NCBI GenBank assembly: GCA_030746555.1
Contig: JASLMK010000126.1
Location: 1 to 36,635 of the forward strand
Source: Planctomycetota bacterium
Lineage (GTDB): Bacteria; Planctomycetota; UBA1135; GCA-002686595
Direction: 5' to 3'
DNA length: 36,635 bases
The notes below the pieces were generated by a model. That model ran no database searches. It was not told the origin of the DNA and saw nothing but the letters and a program-made list of their open reading frames with translations. The position numbers and the translations under genes are program-made. Positions 18,079 to 26,323 of this stretch are shown here, piece after piece (within the stretch, counting starts at the first letter, position 1; each line of letters opens with the position of its first letter).

Positions 18079-18917
18079 CCCGCTGTGATGATCGGCCGAG
18101 CGTTTTCCTGGCCGCAGAGGACGACCAGGAGGTTGGAGACCATGGACGCCCGGCGCTCGCCGTCGAGCTCGACGACGCCGCGCTCGGAGAGGTCGTCGAG
18201 GGCGTGCTGGACCATCGAGACCGCGCCCTCGACGATCTTCGCGCGCGCGGCGATGATGGCCTCGGCCTGCTGGCGCTGGAGCATGGCCTGCGCGATCTCG
18301 GGCGCGTAGGCGAGGTGGGAGATGCGCGACTCGAGGACCTCGATGCCCGCTCGCTCGAGCTGCTCGGCGAGCATGGCCTGGAGCTCGTGGGCGACCTGCG
18401 TGGAGTCCCCGCGCAAGCTGACGACGTCCTCCTCGCCGCCCTCGTCGTAGGGGTGGCTGGAGGCGATCGCGCGCACCGAGGTCTCGGCCTGGATGTCGAC
18501 GTAGCTGGCGTAGTCCTCGACATCGAACAACGCCTGGGCCGTGTCGCGCACCTGCCACACGACGACCGCGCCGATCTCGATCGGGTTGCCGCGCGAGTCG
18601 TTCACCTTGATCGTCTCGCTGGCGATGTTGTGGACCTTGAGGGAGAGCTTGTGCTTGAGGGTGAACGGATTGGTCCAGAAGAAGCCCTGCTTGCGGACCG
18701 TGCCCTTGTACTTGCCGAACAACACCAGGACGCGGGCCATGTTCGGGCCGACGATGAAGAACCCCGGGAGGGTGACGAGGATCACCAGGAGCATCAGGGC
18801 TCCGGCTTGTCGGAACACGGCCAGGAGGCCCGCGAGCAGGACGAGCTCGGTGATCAGCACCGGCCAGGCCGAGATGGGGGCGAAGGGGTGTTCCGAGGAG
18901 GCGCTGGGGGTGGTCAT
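18075..18917 (-). CDS. SPFH/Band 7 (stomatin-like) membrane protein
   Basis: The 280-residue protein has two hydrophobic segments near the N-terminus (about 18-36 and 40-58), then a Band 7 domain (about 55-245): VRKQGFFWTNPFT, SLKVHNIASETIKVND, GNPIEIGAVVVWQVRDT, and the helical ISHLAYAPEIAQAMLQRQQAEAII. The last stretch matches stomatin/prohibitin-type oligomerisation. The tail lacks a coiled-coil extension. It is distinct from FloA, so the window has two SPFH proteins. No NfeD partner is adjacent. The start ATG has no obvious RBS. Confidence 0.88.
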   Translation of the reverse strand: MTTPSASSEHPFAPISAWPVLITELVLLAGLLAVFRQAGALMLLVILVTLPGFFIVGPNMARVLVLFGKYKGTVRKQGFFWTNPFTLKHKLSLKVHNIASETIKVNDSRGNPIEIGAVVVWQVRDTAQALFDVEDYASYVDIQAETSVRAIASSHPYDEGGEEDVVSLRGDSTQVAHELQAMLAEQLERAGIEVLESRISHLAYAPEIAQAMLQRQQAEAIIAARAKIVEGAVSMVQHALDDLSERGVVELDGERRASMVSNLLVVLCGQENARPIITAG

Positions 18918-18985
18918 CGTGAGGCTCGCTGGTGTGTGAGGGCGGAGGATCGAGGTCGGGGGCGGAGGCGCGCGGTCGCGCCCCC

Positions 18986-20239
18986 TCAGGGCTGCAGGGC
19001 GAGGGAGTGGTAGGTCCCCGCCGCCGCGGCGGTGAACAGGGTCCCCGCCGGAGTGTCGGAGACCACGCCGAATCCGTCGGCGCCCCAGGAGACGAGAGCG
19101 CCGTCGGCGTCCAGGGCCAGGCAGTGGTGCTCGCCCGCCGCCAGGTCGGTGAAGCCCGAATCGGTCGGGGTCTGGGACACCTCACCGTCGAGGTCGCGGC
19201 CCCAGGAGACGAGCGAGCCGTCGGCGCCCAGGGCGAGGCTGTGGTAGCCGCCGGCCGCGACGGCGAGGAACCCGGCGCCGTCGGGGGCATCGGAGACCTG
19301 GCCGAACAGGTCGTCGCCCCAGGCTGCGATCGAGCCGTCGGCGCGCAGGGCCAGGGAGTGGGCGCCGCCGGCGGCGACGGCGAGGAAGCCCGCCTCGACA
19401 GGCGCCTGGGAGACCTGGCCGTCGCCGTCAGCGCCCCAGGCGGCGAGGGTGCCGTCGGTCCTGAGGGCGAGGGAGTGGCCCTCGCCCGCGGAGAGCGCGA
19501 CGAAGTCGTCGCCGGTGGGCGCGAGGGAGACCTGGCCGTCGTCGTCTCGGCCCCAGGCGCTGAGGGTGCCGTCTCCCGCCAGGGCCAGGGAGTGCTCCCC
19601 GCCGGCCGCGATGGCCGCGTGTCCCGCTCCCGCGGGCGCGTCGGAGACTTGGCCGAAGCTGTCGAGACCCCAGGCGAGGATCGAACCGTCGGTGCGCAGG
19701 GCCAGGGAATGGGCGCCGCCCCCGGCGACCGCGACGAAGTGCGCCTCTTCGGGGGCCAGGCTGACCTGCCCGTCGAGGTCTCCGCCCCAACCGCGCACGA
19801 AGTACTCGACGTCGGAGGGGATCCAGACCTCCTCGGCCTTCTCGTCGGTCAGCCCGCCGGTGTCGCGCACCTCCAGGCGGATCTGCACGAAGCCCCCGGC
19901 GGCGTAGGTGTGGCCGGAGGTCTGGATCGTCGACCAGACCGTGTCCCAGACGCCGTCGTCCTCGAAGTCCCAGCGCACCTCGAGGAGCTCGGAGGGATCC
20001 TCGGCGTCGGTGGAGGTGCGCGCGTCGAGGAACACCTCTAGGGGGGCGGGCGTGCTCCAGGTGAATTGAGCCCAGGGCGGACTGGGGGATTCGCCGCCTC
20101 CGCCCGCGCCTCCGCCGCTTCCGCCGCCGCCGCCTCCCGATCCCGCGTCGCCGGCGCCGCCCCCGCACGCGGACACGAGGACCGCGAGCAGGAGCACGGT
20201 GCGGACGGGCACGGAGTGGGCGGAGGGGATGGGGTCCAT
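18986..20239 (-). CDS. Lipoprotein with a PKD domain and a seven-repeat RCC1 propeller
   Basis: The 417-residue protein begins with a lipoprotein signal (LLAVLVSACGGG, Cys in the lipobox VSAC), followed by a Gly/Ser linker. Residues about 55-145 look like a PKD domain (WDFEDDGVWDTVW, HTYAAGGFVQIRLEVRD). Then come seven RCC1-type repeats of about 38 residues, each with a variant of AAGGxHSLAL-x-DGSLxAWG-x-D-x-xGQVS. Seven is the count of a closed RCC1 propeller, and the first strand (FVRGWGGD) can close the ring with the last HSLAL. Such proteins are surface-exposed and bind partners; nothing identifies the ligand. The start Met at 20239 is preferred over upstream frame extension because the signal peptide begins there. 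Confidence 0.88.
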   Translation of the reverse strand: MDPIPSAHSVPVRTVLLLAVLVSACGGGAGDAGSGGGGGGSGGGAGGGGESPSPPWAQFTWSTPAPLEVFLDARTSTDAEDPSELLEVRWDFEDDGVWDTVWSTIQTSGHTYAAGGFVQIRLEVRDTGGLTDEKAEEVWIPSDVEYFVRGWGGDLDGQVSLAPEEAHFVAVAGGGAHSLALRTDGSILAWGLDSFGQVSDAPAGAGHAAIAAGGEHSLALAGDGTLSAWGRDDDGQVSLAPTGDDFVALSAGEGHSLALRTDGTLAAWGADGDGQVSQAPVEAGFLAVAAGGAHSLALRADGSIAAWGDDLFGQVSDAPDGAGFLAVAAGGYHSLALGADGSLVSWGRDLDGEVSQTPTDSGFTDLAAGEHHCLALDADGALVSWGADGFGVVSDTPAGTLFTAAAAGTYHSLALQP

Positions 20240-20274
20240 GGCGGCGGTCGGGGCGCCCTCGGGTTCGGAGCGCG

Positions 20275-20308
20275 ACTCTAACCCGGGGTCCCCGGCGGAA
20301 TCTACAAT
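20275..20308. promoter_or_regulatory. Face-to-face divergent promoters sharing 34 bp
   Basis: A minus-strand -10, TAGAGT (20280-20275), and a plus-strand -10, TACAAT (20303-20308), are only 22 bp apart. Each -10 would fall where the other promoter's -35 should be. The spacer holds CCGGGG/CCCCGG. The plus promoter lies 9 nt before the ATG at 20318. Confidence 0.4.
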
Positions 20309-20317
20309 CCCGAGCGC

Positions 20318-21511
20318 ATGGCCTCCCGCACGCCCCGCTCCCTGATCGTCGTCTCCCGCGACTACGGCGAGCTCGGCCTCGCCTGCTCCCTCCTCGAGGG
20401 CCAGGCCCTCGCCCGCGAGGCGACCCTGCTCCTGCCCGGCTCGCTGTACTTCGCCAACGAGCACGCCCTGCCGGCGGCGGCGGTGCCCTACTCGAGGGCT
20501 CGGGACATCCGCGCCGTGATCGCCGCGCGCCGGCCCGAGCTCGTGTTCCTGCTCTCGGGCTACCTGCTCGCGAACGACGGGCTCCTCTCACCCGACGGCG
20601 TCGAGTCCCTGGTGGGCTTCATCGAGGAGAGCGGCGCCACCCTCGTCACCAGCGATCCGTTCCTCGGTCTGGCCGGCAGCCTCGACCTGGGGAAGGTCGA
20701 CATCGAGATGCTCGTCGCACGCTACCCGCGCTGGGTGCAGCCGTTCCTGCGCCTGATGCTCCGCTTCCGCTCGCGCCACGGCGTGGAGCTGTGCGACGTC
20801 CCCGCCTTGCGCTCTGCGATCCAGCTCTACCCGACCGCCGCGCCCGAGGGCTCGCACCTGCCCGCGGCGCGGCGCCTGAGCTTCTTCAACCCCGTCCTCT
20901 GCGGCGTGGGGGAGGAGGCGGGGGCCGAGCAGGACGCCCCCGCGAGCTGGCTGTTCCTCCTCTCGACCGCCGACCTGCACGTGCAGCTAGCCCGCCTGGG
21001 GAAGGCGGCCTTCGCCGACCTCCTCGCCGCGCGCCTCGCCGACGCCGTGGCCGCCGGTCGCCGGCCGACCCTCCTGGGCTCAGCGCTCGTCCCGGAGCTC
21101 CTGCGGGGTCGGGTCGGAGACGAGGTCGAGCTGCTCTCGACCTGCCCCTTCGCCGAGTTCACCGAGCGCCTGAAGGCCGCCGAGGTGGCCTTCTACTGGA
21201 ACTCCTTCTCCCACTCCCTGCTCGCGCGCGTGGCGAGGGGCCTGCCGGTGTTCCTGTTCGGCCGCGGACACCTGGCCCACACCGTGGCGCCGTTCCACGA
21301 GGCCGCCGTGCGCGGCCACTTCGGGGGGGTCGAGCTTCCCAGTCTCGACCAGACGGCGCCCCTCGACGCCGACGACCTGGCCTCCCTGGCGGCGGATCGG
21401 GCCCCTGACCTGCGGGCGATCCTCGAACGCTGGCGCACCGCGCCGACCCCCGACGAGCTGGCGGCGGCGCTCGCAGGGGAACGGCGCCAAGCGAAACGGG
21501 CGGAGGCCTGA
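20318..21511 (+). CDS. Protein of unknown function, GT-B glycosyltransferase-like
   Basis: I do not recognise this 397-residue protein. It has alternating alpha/beta character with two lobes: an N-terminal half with SLIVVSRDYGELGLACSLLEG and ELVFLLSGYLL, and a C-terminal half with WLFLLSTADLHVQLA and AEVAFYWNSFSHSLLARVARGLPVFLFGRGH. The latter resembles the donor-binding end of GT-B glycosyltransferases, where a small residue-rich loop precedes a GLPVF strand. No signal peptide or membrane helix is seen. The ATG follows TACAAT by 9 nt, so a leaderless mRNA is likely. It stands alone, between the RCC1 lipoprotein and a secreted protein. Confidence 0.65.
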   Translation: MASRTPRSLIVVSRDYGELGLACSLLEGQALAREATLLLPGSLYFANEHALPAAAVPYSRARDIRAVIAARRPELVFLLSGYLLANDGLLSPDGVESLVGFIEESGATLVTSDPFLGLAGSLDLGKVDIEMLVARYPRWVQPFLRLMLRFRSRHGVELCDVPALRSAIQLYPTAAPEGSHLPAARRLSFFNPVLCGVGEEAGAEQDAPASWLFLLSTADLHVQLARLGKAAFADLLAARLADAVAAGRRPTLLGSALVPELLRGRVGDEVELLSTCPFAEFTERLKAAEVAFYWNSFSHSLLARVARGLPVFLFGRGHLAHTVAPFHEAAVRGHFGGVELPSLDQTAPLDADDLASLAADRAPDLRAILERWRTAPTPDELAAALAGERRQAKRAEA

Positions 21512-21523
21512 GGCCCCCGCCCG
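21497..21523 (+). terminator. Terminator hairpin spanning the stop codon
   Basis: CGGGCGGAGGCC pairs with GGCCCCCGCCCG with one A-C mismatch, and the loop is the TGA stop codon of the gene ending at 21511. The pyrimidine-rich TGTCTTT follows, so this is a plausible intrinsic terminator. Confidence 0.55.
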
Positions 21524-21536
21524 TGTCTTTCGGCGC

Positions 21537-21552
21537 GGCGTCGGGCGACGCC
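21537..21552 (-). terminator. Second hairpin for the convergent gene
   Basis: GGCGTC (21537-21542) pairs with GACGCC (21547-21552) around GGGC. It lies 6 nt beyond the minus-strand stop at 21558 and can terminate that gene. Confidence 0.4.
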
Positions 21553-21557
21553 GTCGC

Positions 21558-22415
21558 CTAGAAGTTGTAGCCGAAGAGATCGTCGGCGACGACCGACCAG
21601 CCGGCTTCGGTGCCTCCCAGGATCAGCACCGCGGAGAACTGGGTGCCGCCGGTGCCGACGAACTTCAGCTCCCAGTCCCCGGCGAGGGTGTCGAACATCC
21701 GGAAACCGGTCAGACCCGCGTCGCTGAAGCCGAGCATGACGACCTGCTCGCTGTCGTAGCCGCCGGAGAAGAACCCGCCCATGATCTGGGAGGGCGGACC
21801 GAAGACCACGTTGGGGGGCACCGGGACGGAGACGCCGTTGGGGTAGTTGGCGCCGCTATTGAAGGCCAGGAAGTTGCTCCCCGAGTACGGCAGCACGCCC
21901 GCGTCGTAGCCGGCGTTGAGGACCGCGCCGCCGTTGCCCCCGTTGAAGTCCAGGCCGTCCCAGCCGGTGTTCAGGAAGGTCAGGCCGCCGCGCGCGCCGA
22001 GAAGGGGATAGGTTCCCGAGAAGGCGGCGGGCTCAGCCTCCTCCTCGAAGTCGGTGGAGCCCGTGACGCCGGGTCCGCCCGAGGCGGGATAGGGCGTTGT
22101 GGAGAACGGCAGGCCGGAGGCGCTCTTGGCCTGCATGGCGTTCTGGCACAGCTCCTGGAGACGGGCGATCCCCGCGTCGGAGGTCCAGTAGCGCACGAGG
22201 GCGTCCAACTCGGGATCGCCGGTCTTGCCGGGAGTCGCCGTCGCCTGGGCCAGCCCGGCGGGGGCGGGGAGCGCCCGTGCGGGCGCGGCGGCCTTGGGAG
22301 CGGGGTTGGCCTGGGGGGTCACGCGTCCTTGGTTCGAGCCGAGGCTCGTGGAGGCGAGGGAGAGGGTGCAGCCCGTGGCGAGGGCCAACATCCACTTGGA
22401 GATCCCGATGGTCAT
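21558..22415 (-). CDS. Secreted protein of unknown function
   Basis: The 285-residue protein has a signal peptide (hydrophobic about 7-24, ending near SLG), then a Pro/Ala-rich linker to about 60. Residues 63-95 are helical (ALVRYWTSDAGIARLQELCQNAM). The rest is Gly/Phe/Tyr/Asn-rich and predicted beta: LTFLNTGWDGLDFNGGNGG, FSGGYDSEQVVMLGFSDAGLTGF, then a final VLILGGTEAGWSVVADDLFGYNF. The layout resembles exported beta-sandwich modules of PEP-CTERM-type proteins, but no sorting motif is present. I cannot name a family. Confidence 0.6.
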   Translation of the reverse strand: MTIGISKWMLALATGCTLSLASTSLGSNQGRVTPQANPAPKAAAPARALPAPAGLAQATATPGKTGDPELDALVRYWTSDAGIARLQELCQNAMQAKSASGLPFSTTPYPASGGPGVTGSTDFEEEAEPAAFSGTYPLLGARGGLTFLNTGWDGLDFNGGNGGAVLNAGYDAGVLPYSGSNFLAFNSGANYPNGVSVPVPPNVVFGPPSQIMGGFFSGGYDSEQVVMLGFSDAGLTGFRMFDTLAGDWELKFVGTGGTQFSAVLILGGTEAGWSVVADDLFGYNF

Positions 22416-22595
22416 GTTGAGGGGCTTGTTGGTGTTCCCTGTCGAGCAGGGCTGTCAGGCAGGGGGACGGACTCACGTGTCGGTCCGCAGCGCCGACCCC
22501 AACACTCTGGCCCAACACTCTGGCCCGGGCCGCGGCATGCTGCACGCTTCGACCACCGGAGCGTACCAGGAATCGGTCCGGGGTGGGTGTTCGAG

Positions 22596-22601
22596 TACGA
22601 T
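22596..22601 (+). promoter_or_regulatory. -10 element TACGAT of the TPR gene
   Basis: TACGAT ends 7 nt before the ATG at 22609 and overlaps the alternative ATG at 22600. It therefore favours 22609 as the start of a leaderless transcript. Confidence 0.45.
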
Positions 22602-22608
22602 GGTTCCC

Positions 22609-24330
22609 ATGGTCGAACGCCCCCGAGCCTCCGTGGAGCCGCCTGGGGAGGGGGGGGAAGGTCGTTCACGCCCTCCGACCGCCCCGTGGGTGGCCCCGGC
22701 GGCGGTGCTCGTCGCCCTGGCGTGCCTCGTGGCGGGGGTCTGGAGCCTGCGCCATAACGCCGCGGAGCGGCGTGAGCTGGAGGCGTCGGCGCACGAGCTG
22801 GAGCTCTCCAACGCCGCCCTGGCCCTGGAGTACGGGCGGCTCACCAGGGGGGCAGAGGAGCGGCTGGGCGCCGTGGCCGCGGCCTGGGCGCGGGTGGGGG
22901 AGCTCGAGAACGCCTCCGCCGAGGGGGAGGCGGCGGCCGCGCGGGCACGAAGCCGCGGCGAACGGGACCTGGCCCTGCACCACGCCGCCCTGGGCCCCGA
23001 CGCCCCCCAGACCCTGGGGGCCGCCGCCCGCCTCGGGCGCGTCGACCTCGCCGCGGGCCGCTTCGACCAGGCGCGGGCGCGCTTCGCCGAGGCGCTCGTG
23101 GGGAGCCGCAAGACCCTGGGATCCGACCACCCCCGGACCCTCGACGCCCTGCTCGGCCTGGGCGCCGCCCTGGTCGGCGCGGGGGAGGCGGGCGCGGCCG
23201 TGGCGCCGGCGCGCGAGGCCCACGAGACCCTGGGCGCTCTCCACGGCGAGGACCACCCGGCAGTCCTGGCGGCGGGCGAGCTGCTGGCGGAGGCCCTGGC
23301 CCTCTCCGGCGGCCGGGAAGAGGCGGAGACCCTGACGCGCGCGGGCCTCGCCGCCCGCCGCGAGCTCCTGGGAGACCGCGACCCGGTGACCCTGAGCGCC
23401 CTGCATCGCCTCGGGCTCCTGCTCGCCGGCCGCGGCGAGCACGCGCGCGCCCAGGCGCTGCTGCGCGAGGCCCTCGAGGGTCGGCGAGCGGTCCTCGGGG
23501 CCGACCATCCCGACACCCTGCACGCCTGCTCCGACCTGGGCGGCGCCCTGTGGGCCGGCGGCGACCTCGCCGCGGCCGAGCCGCTCCTGCGCGAGGCCTT
23601 CGAGGCCCACCTCGCCCGCTGGGGAGACGCCCATCCCAGGACCCTCAAGGCCCTGGCCAACCTGGGCTCGCTCCTGGTGAAGGCCGACCGATTCGCCGAC
23701 GCCGAGGTGCTCCTGCGCGAGGAGCTGGGCTTGCGCAGGCGCGTCTGTGGAGCGCTGGGACCGGCCACCCTGACCGCCGCCGAGAGGCTGGGCGTCGTCC
23801 TGGTCGGCCTGGGGCGCTTCGAGGAGGCCGAGCCCCTCCACCGCGAGGTGGTCGACGGCCGGCGCGCCGCCCTGGGAGACGAGCACCCGCGCACCCTCGC
23901 GGCGCTCCACAAGCTCGGGGCCCTGCTCGTCAATCGCGGCCGGCTGGTGGAGGCCGAGCCCCACTGGCGCGAGGTGCTCGAAGCCGATCGACGGCGCCTG
24001 GGCGCGGACCACCCCGACACCCTCTCGGCCGCCTCCGACCTGGGCGGCCTGCTCCAGCGCCAGGGGCGGCTGGCCGCCGCCGAGCCCTACCTGCGCGAGA
24101 CTCTCGAGGGCCGCCGGCGCATCCTGGGCGCCGGCCACGCCGACACCCTCGGCGCCCTGCGCAACCTCGGCGCCCTCCTGGCCGACCTGGGGCGCAGGAC
24201 GGAGGCCGCCGACCTCCTCGCCGAGGCCCTGGCGGGCTTGGGCGAGCTCCTCGGTGACGACCACCCGACCACGGTCGAGACCCGCGAGGCCCTGGAGCGT
24301 CTCGACCGCGGGCTTCCCGCCGGGGGGTGA
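22609..24330 (+). CDS. Membrane-anchored kinesin-light-chain-type TPR protein
   Basis: The 573-residue protein has one transmembrane helix (about 28-48), then a helical, coiled-coil-prone segment (about 50-115) rich in Ala, Glu and Arg. From about 120 to the end run eleven 42-residue repeats of the kinesin-light-chain TPR type, each with a version of LG-x-DHP-x-TL-x-AL-x-x-LG-x-LL. The repeats are close to one another, which suggests recent expansion. KLC-type TPRs bind peptides and often act as docking modules; in planctomycetes they are common behind kinase domains. No kinase is attached here. Alternative starts further upstream would precede the promoter and are unlikely. Confidence 0.85.
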   Translation: MVERPRASVEPPGEGGEGRSRPPTAPWVAPAAVLVALACLVAGVWSLRHNAAERRELEASAHELELSNAALALEYGRLTRGAEERLGAVAAAWARVGELENASAEGEAAAARARSRGERDLALHHAALGPDAPQTLGAAARLGRVDLAAGRFDQARARFAEALVGSRKTLGSDHPRTLDALLGLGAALVGAGEAGAAVAPAREAHETLGALHGEDHPAVLAAGELLAEALALSGGREEAETLTRAGLAARRELLGDRDPVTLSALHRLGLLLAGRGEHARAQALLREALEGRRAVLGADHPDTLHACSDLGGALWAGGDLAAAEPLLREAFEAHLARWGDAHPRTLKALANLGSLLVKADRFADAEVLLREELGLRRRVCGALGPATLTAAERLGVVLVGLGRFEEAEPLHREVVDGRRAALGDEHPRTLAALHKLGALLVNRGRLVEAEPHWREVLEADRRRLGADHPDTLSAASDLGGLLQRQGRLAAAEPYLRETLEGRRRILGAGHADTLGALRNLGALLADLGRRTEAADLLAEALAGLGELLGDDHPTTVETREALERLDRGLPAGG

Positions 24331-24397
24331 GCGGCGCGAGCGAGGCCCGGCCACGGCTCGGGGGATCCGCGCCGACCGACGGGCGAAATGCCCGCCG

Positions 24398-24420
24398 CCG
24401 TCCTCGCACCCCGAGGACGG
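24398..24420 (+). terminator. Nine-pair hairpin between the TPR gene and crcB
   Basis: CCGTCCTCG (24398-24406) pairs with CGAGGACGG (24412-24420) around CACCC. It may end the TPR transcript or structure the crcB leader. A smaller hairpin, CGGGC/GCCCG, lies just upstream (about 24380-24394). Confidence 0.4.
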
Positions 24421-24438
24421 GGGAGGGATGATCGCCCC

Positions 24439-24801
24439 GTGAAGATCGTCTTCTTCGTCGGTGCCGGAGGATTCCTCGGGGCGGTCTTGCGCTACGCCCT
24501 GTGCGCCGCCCTGCCCGACCAGCGCTTGGGCCTGGGCACCCTGGCCGTGAACCTGCTCGGATGCCTGGCCGTCGGGGCCGTCGCCGGCTGGGCGGAGGCC
24601 CGCGGCGACCTGGGTCCCTACGCCCGCGCCCTGCTCGTCAGCGGGTTCGTCGGCTCCTTCACGACCTTCTCCGCCTTTGGGATCGAGGTCGAGGCCCTCG
24701 CTCGCGAGGGCCGCGCACTGACGGCCTGCGCCGTCGTCGCGGCCCACGTCCTCGGCGGTCTGGGCGCGGTCGTGCTCGGCCGTCTGCTCCTGGTGCGCTG
24801 A
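24439..24801 (+). CDS. crcB: Fluoride-specific channel FluC/CrcB
   Basis: The 120-residue protein has four transmembrane helices and the family landmarks GAGGFLGAVLRY, LGTLAVNLLGCLAVG, and VSGFVGSFTTFSAFGIE, including the Asn and Phe residues that line the fluoride pore and the TFS track. CrcB works as an antiparallel dimer that exports fluoride. The start is the GTG at 24439; the ATG at 24388 upstream would add an Arg/Pro-rich stretch that does not belong to the family. GGGGGAGGG lies 11-19 nt upstream. Confidence 0.93.
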   Translation: MKIVFFVGAGGFLGAVLRYALCAALPDQRLGLGTLAVNLLGCLAVGAVAGWAEARGDLGPYARALLVSGFVGSFTTFSAFGIEVEALAREGRALTACAVVAAHVLGGLGAVVLGRLLLVR

Positions 24802-24844
24802 GCGCTCGCGCCGCGTGCTCGCGGTGCGCACCCGCTCAGCGCAC
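24793..24844. terminator. Perfect 12-bp inverted repeat across two convergent stop codons
   Basis: GTGCGCTGAGCG (24793-24804) is the exact reverse complement of CGCTCAGCGCAC (24833-24844). Each arm holds one gene's stop: TGA of crcB at 24799-24801 and TGA of the minus gene at 24838-24836. Both proteins therefore end in Leu-Val-Arg. The 28-nt interior has no clear stem. It acts as a bidirectional terminator candidate. Confidence 0.6.
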
Positions 24845-26323
24845 GAGGTCGGTCCCGGCGGCCCAGGCGAGGCCGCGGCCGATGGCCGGCTCGAGCCCGT
24901 CCGTCTTCTCGGGGTGGGGACTGAACAGGAGCACGCGCCCGGCGCCGTATCCCGCGCGTGCGGCGGCGGGCATGCCCACCATCATCTGGGGGTCGGCGCC
25001 GTTCTCGCCCACTCCGGTCACGAAGCGCGCCAGGATCTCGGGCGCCGTGCGCTCGGGGGCGTCATCGGGCGGCGGACCCTGGGCGGGCACCATCATCGGC
25101 CCCTGGGCGAAGTGGACGTCGAGCACCGCTCCCGCGTCGCCACCGAACAGGGCGGCGCCCGCGGCTTCCAGCTCCATGCGCACGGTCCCCTTCCCGCGCC
25201 GCCAGTGCTCGCGATCGTGGCTGTCCAGGGCGATCAGGCGCAGCCCCCAGGAGTAGTTGTCCATGGCGAGGTAGGCGCCGGCACAGACGCCTACGAACGC
25301 GCCGCCCCGGGCCACGAAGGCGCGCACGCGCCCGCGCCCGGCCTCGCCGAGGGCGCGCGCCTGGCCGCTGCCGCTCCCTCCGGGGAACAACAGGGCGTCG
25401 AACTGCGACAGGGCCCCGTCGGCGATGTCGGCCGGCCCCACGCGCTCCACGCGCCAGAGGGGGAGGATCTCCTCGAAGCGCGCCGTCCCCGGGCCGGTTC
25501 CGCCGCCGTCGAACAGGGCCAGGACCCCGCGCCGCTCGGCCGGATCGACCAGGCGCCCGGCGGAGTCGTCCGCCATCCCCAAGTCGGTGAGGAGCGAGGC
25601 GACCAGGCGCCGGTGCTGGCGGCAGCGCGTCGAGAGGGGCTGGGAGGCGTGGGTGGTCTCGAACAGGTGCCCCTCGATGCCGAGGCGCTCGCTCGCCGCC
25701 CGCACGAGGCTCCCGGCCACGGGCGGGCCGAGGGCCACGAAACGGCGCTCTGGATCGTCGATGTCGGCGTTGACCGCCTCCAGGAGCATGGCGCGCCGTG
25801 GGTGGTCGGCGGCGCGGCTGGTGATGACGCTCGAGCCGACGCTCTTCGAGCCCGCGGCGCGGAAACCGTAGCCCTCGTGCAGGTCCACCACGACGTCGGG
25901 CTCCCAGGCCAGGACGAACTCCCAGATCCGCTCGGCCTGGTCGCCCGCGTGCTCGGCGGCGTCGGGAGGGAAGTGGCGGTTGAGGTCGCCCGCGTCGCCG
26001 TCGAGACCGGGGATGCGGCGGCGTTCGGCGGCCAGGGCCGGCTCGTTGCAGCGCGGGAGGACGATCAGGCTCCCGCTGGCCACGGTCCAGCCGGCGATCT
26101 GTCGCGCCGCCCGGGCTCCGGCGGGCTCGTTGCCGTGCATGCCCGCGGTGAGGACGACCGTCGGGCCGGGCTCGTCGGCGCGGTAGGCGCTCCAACGGGT
26201 CTCGAACGGAGTGCCGGCGCCCAGGACGCCGCTCGTGCGGTCCCCGGCCAGGGCGGCGCCCGCGGCCAGGAGGAGGGTCGCGACGCCGTGCAGGCAGGTT
26301 GCGAGGACCGGGCGGGGCGCCAT
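24836..26323 (-). CDS. Secreted fusion: M14/aspartoacylase-type amidohydrolase and BPL_N glutamine-amidotransferase-like domain
   Basis: The 495-residue protein has a signal peptide (to about residue 26). Residues 54-250 form a zinc carboxypeptidase of the succinylglutamate desuccinylase/aspartoacylase branch: zinc ligands His63 and Glu66 in GMHGNEPAG and His149 in VVDLHEG, the DLNRHFP segment (Arg116), and Glu222 in FETTHAS as the general base. Residues 265-495 are a BPL_N domain, a class I glutamine-amidotransferase fold, with nucleophile Cys347 in GVCAGAYLA. The protein is coupled to a GlpT-type transporter whose stop TAG directly abuts its ATG. I infer that the enzyme acts on an acyl-amino acid or peptide; the substrate is unknown. 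Confidence 0.85.
   Translation of the reverse strand: MAPRPVLATCLHGVATLLLAAGAALAGDRTSGVLGAGTPFETRWSAYRADEPGPTVVLTAGMHGNEPAGARAARQIAGWTVASGSLIVLPRCNEPALAAERRRIPGLDGDAGDLNRHFPPDAAEHAGDQAERIWEFVLAWEPDVVVDLHEGYGFRAAGSKSVGSSVITSRAADHPRRAMLLEAVNADIDDPERRFVALGPPVAGSLVRAASERLGIEGHLFETTHASQPLSTRCRQHRRLVASLLTDLGMADDSAGRLVDPAERRGVLALFDGGGTGPGTARFEEILPLWRVERVGPADIADGALSQFDALLFPGGSGSGQARALGEAGRGRVRAFVARGGAFVGVCAGAYLAMDNYSWGLRLIALDSHDREHWRRGKGTVRMELEAAGAALFGGDAGAVLDVHFAQGPMMVPAQGPPPDDAPERTAPEILARFVTGVGENGADPQMMVGMPAAARAGYGAGRVLLFSPHPEKTDGLEPAIGRGLAWAAGTDLVR

Noticed and set aside
24361..24438. Possible fluoride riboswitch in front of crcB
   Set aside because: There are hairpins and an ATGATCGCCCC that faintly recalls the 3' end of the crcB motif, but the 5' GGnGATG core with its pseudoknot partner and the AAAC junction cannot be aligned.
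22666..24831. 721-codon minus-strand frame across the TPR gene and crcB
   Set aside because: Its regular Gln/Gly-rich repeats mirror the 42-residue periodicity of the TPR gene on the other strand, so it is a shadow of that repeat.
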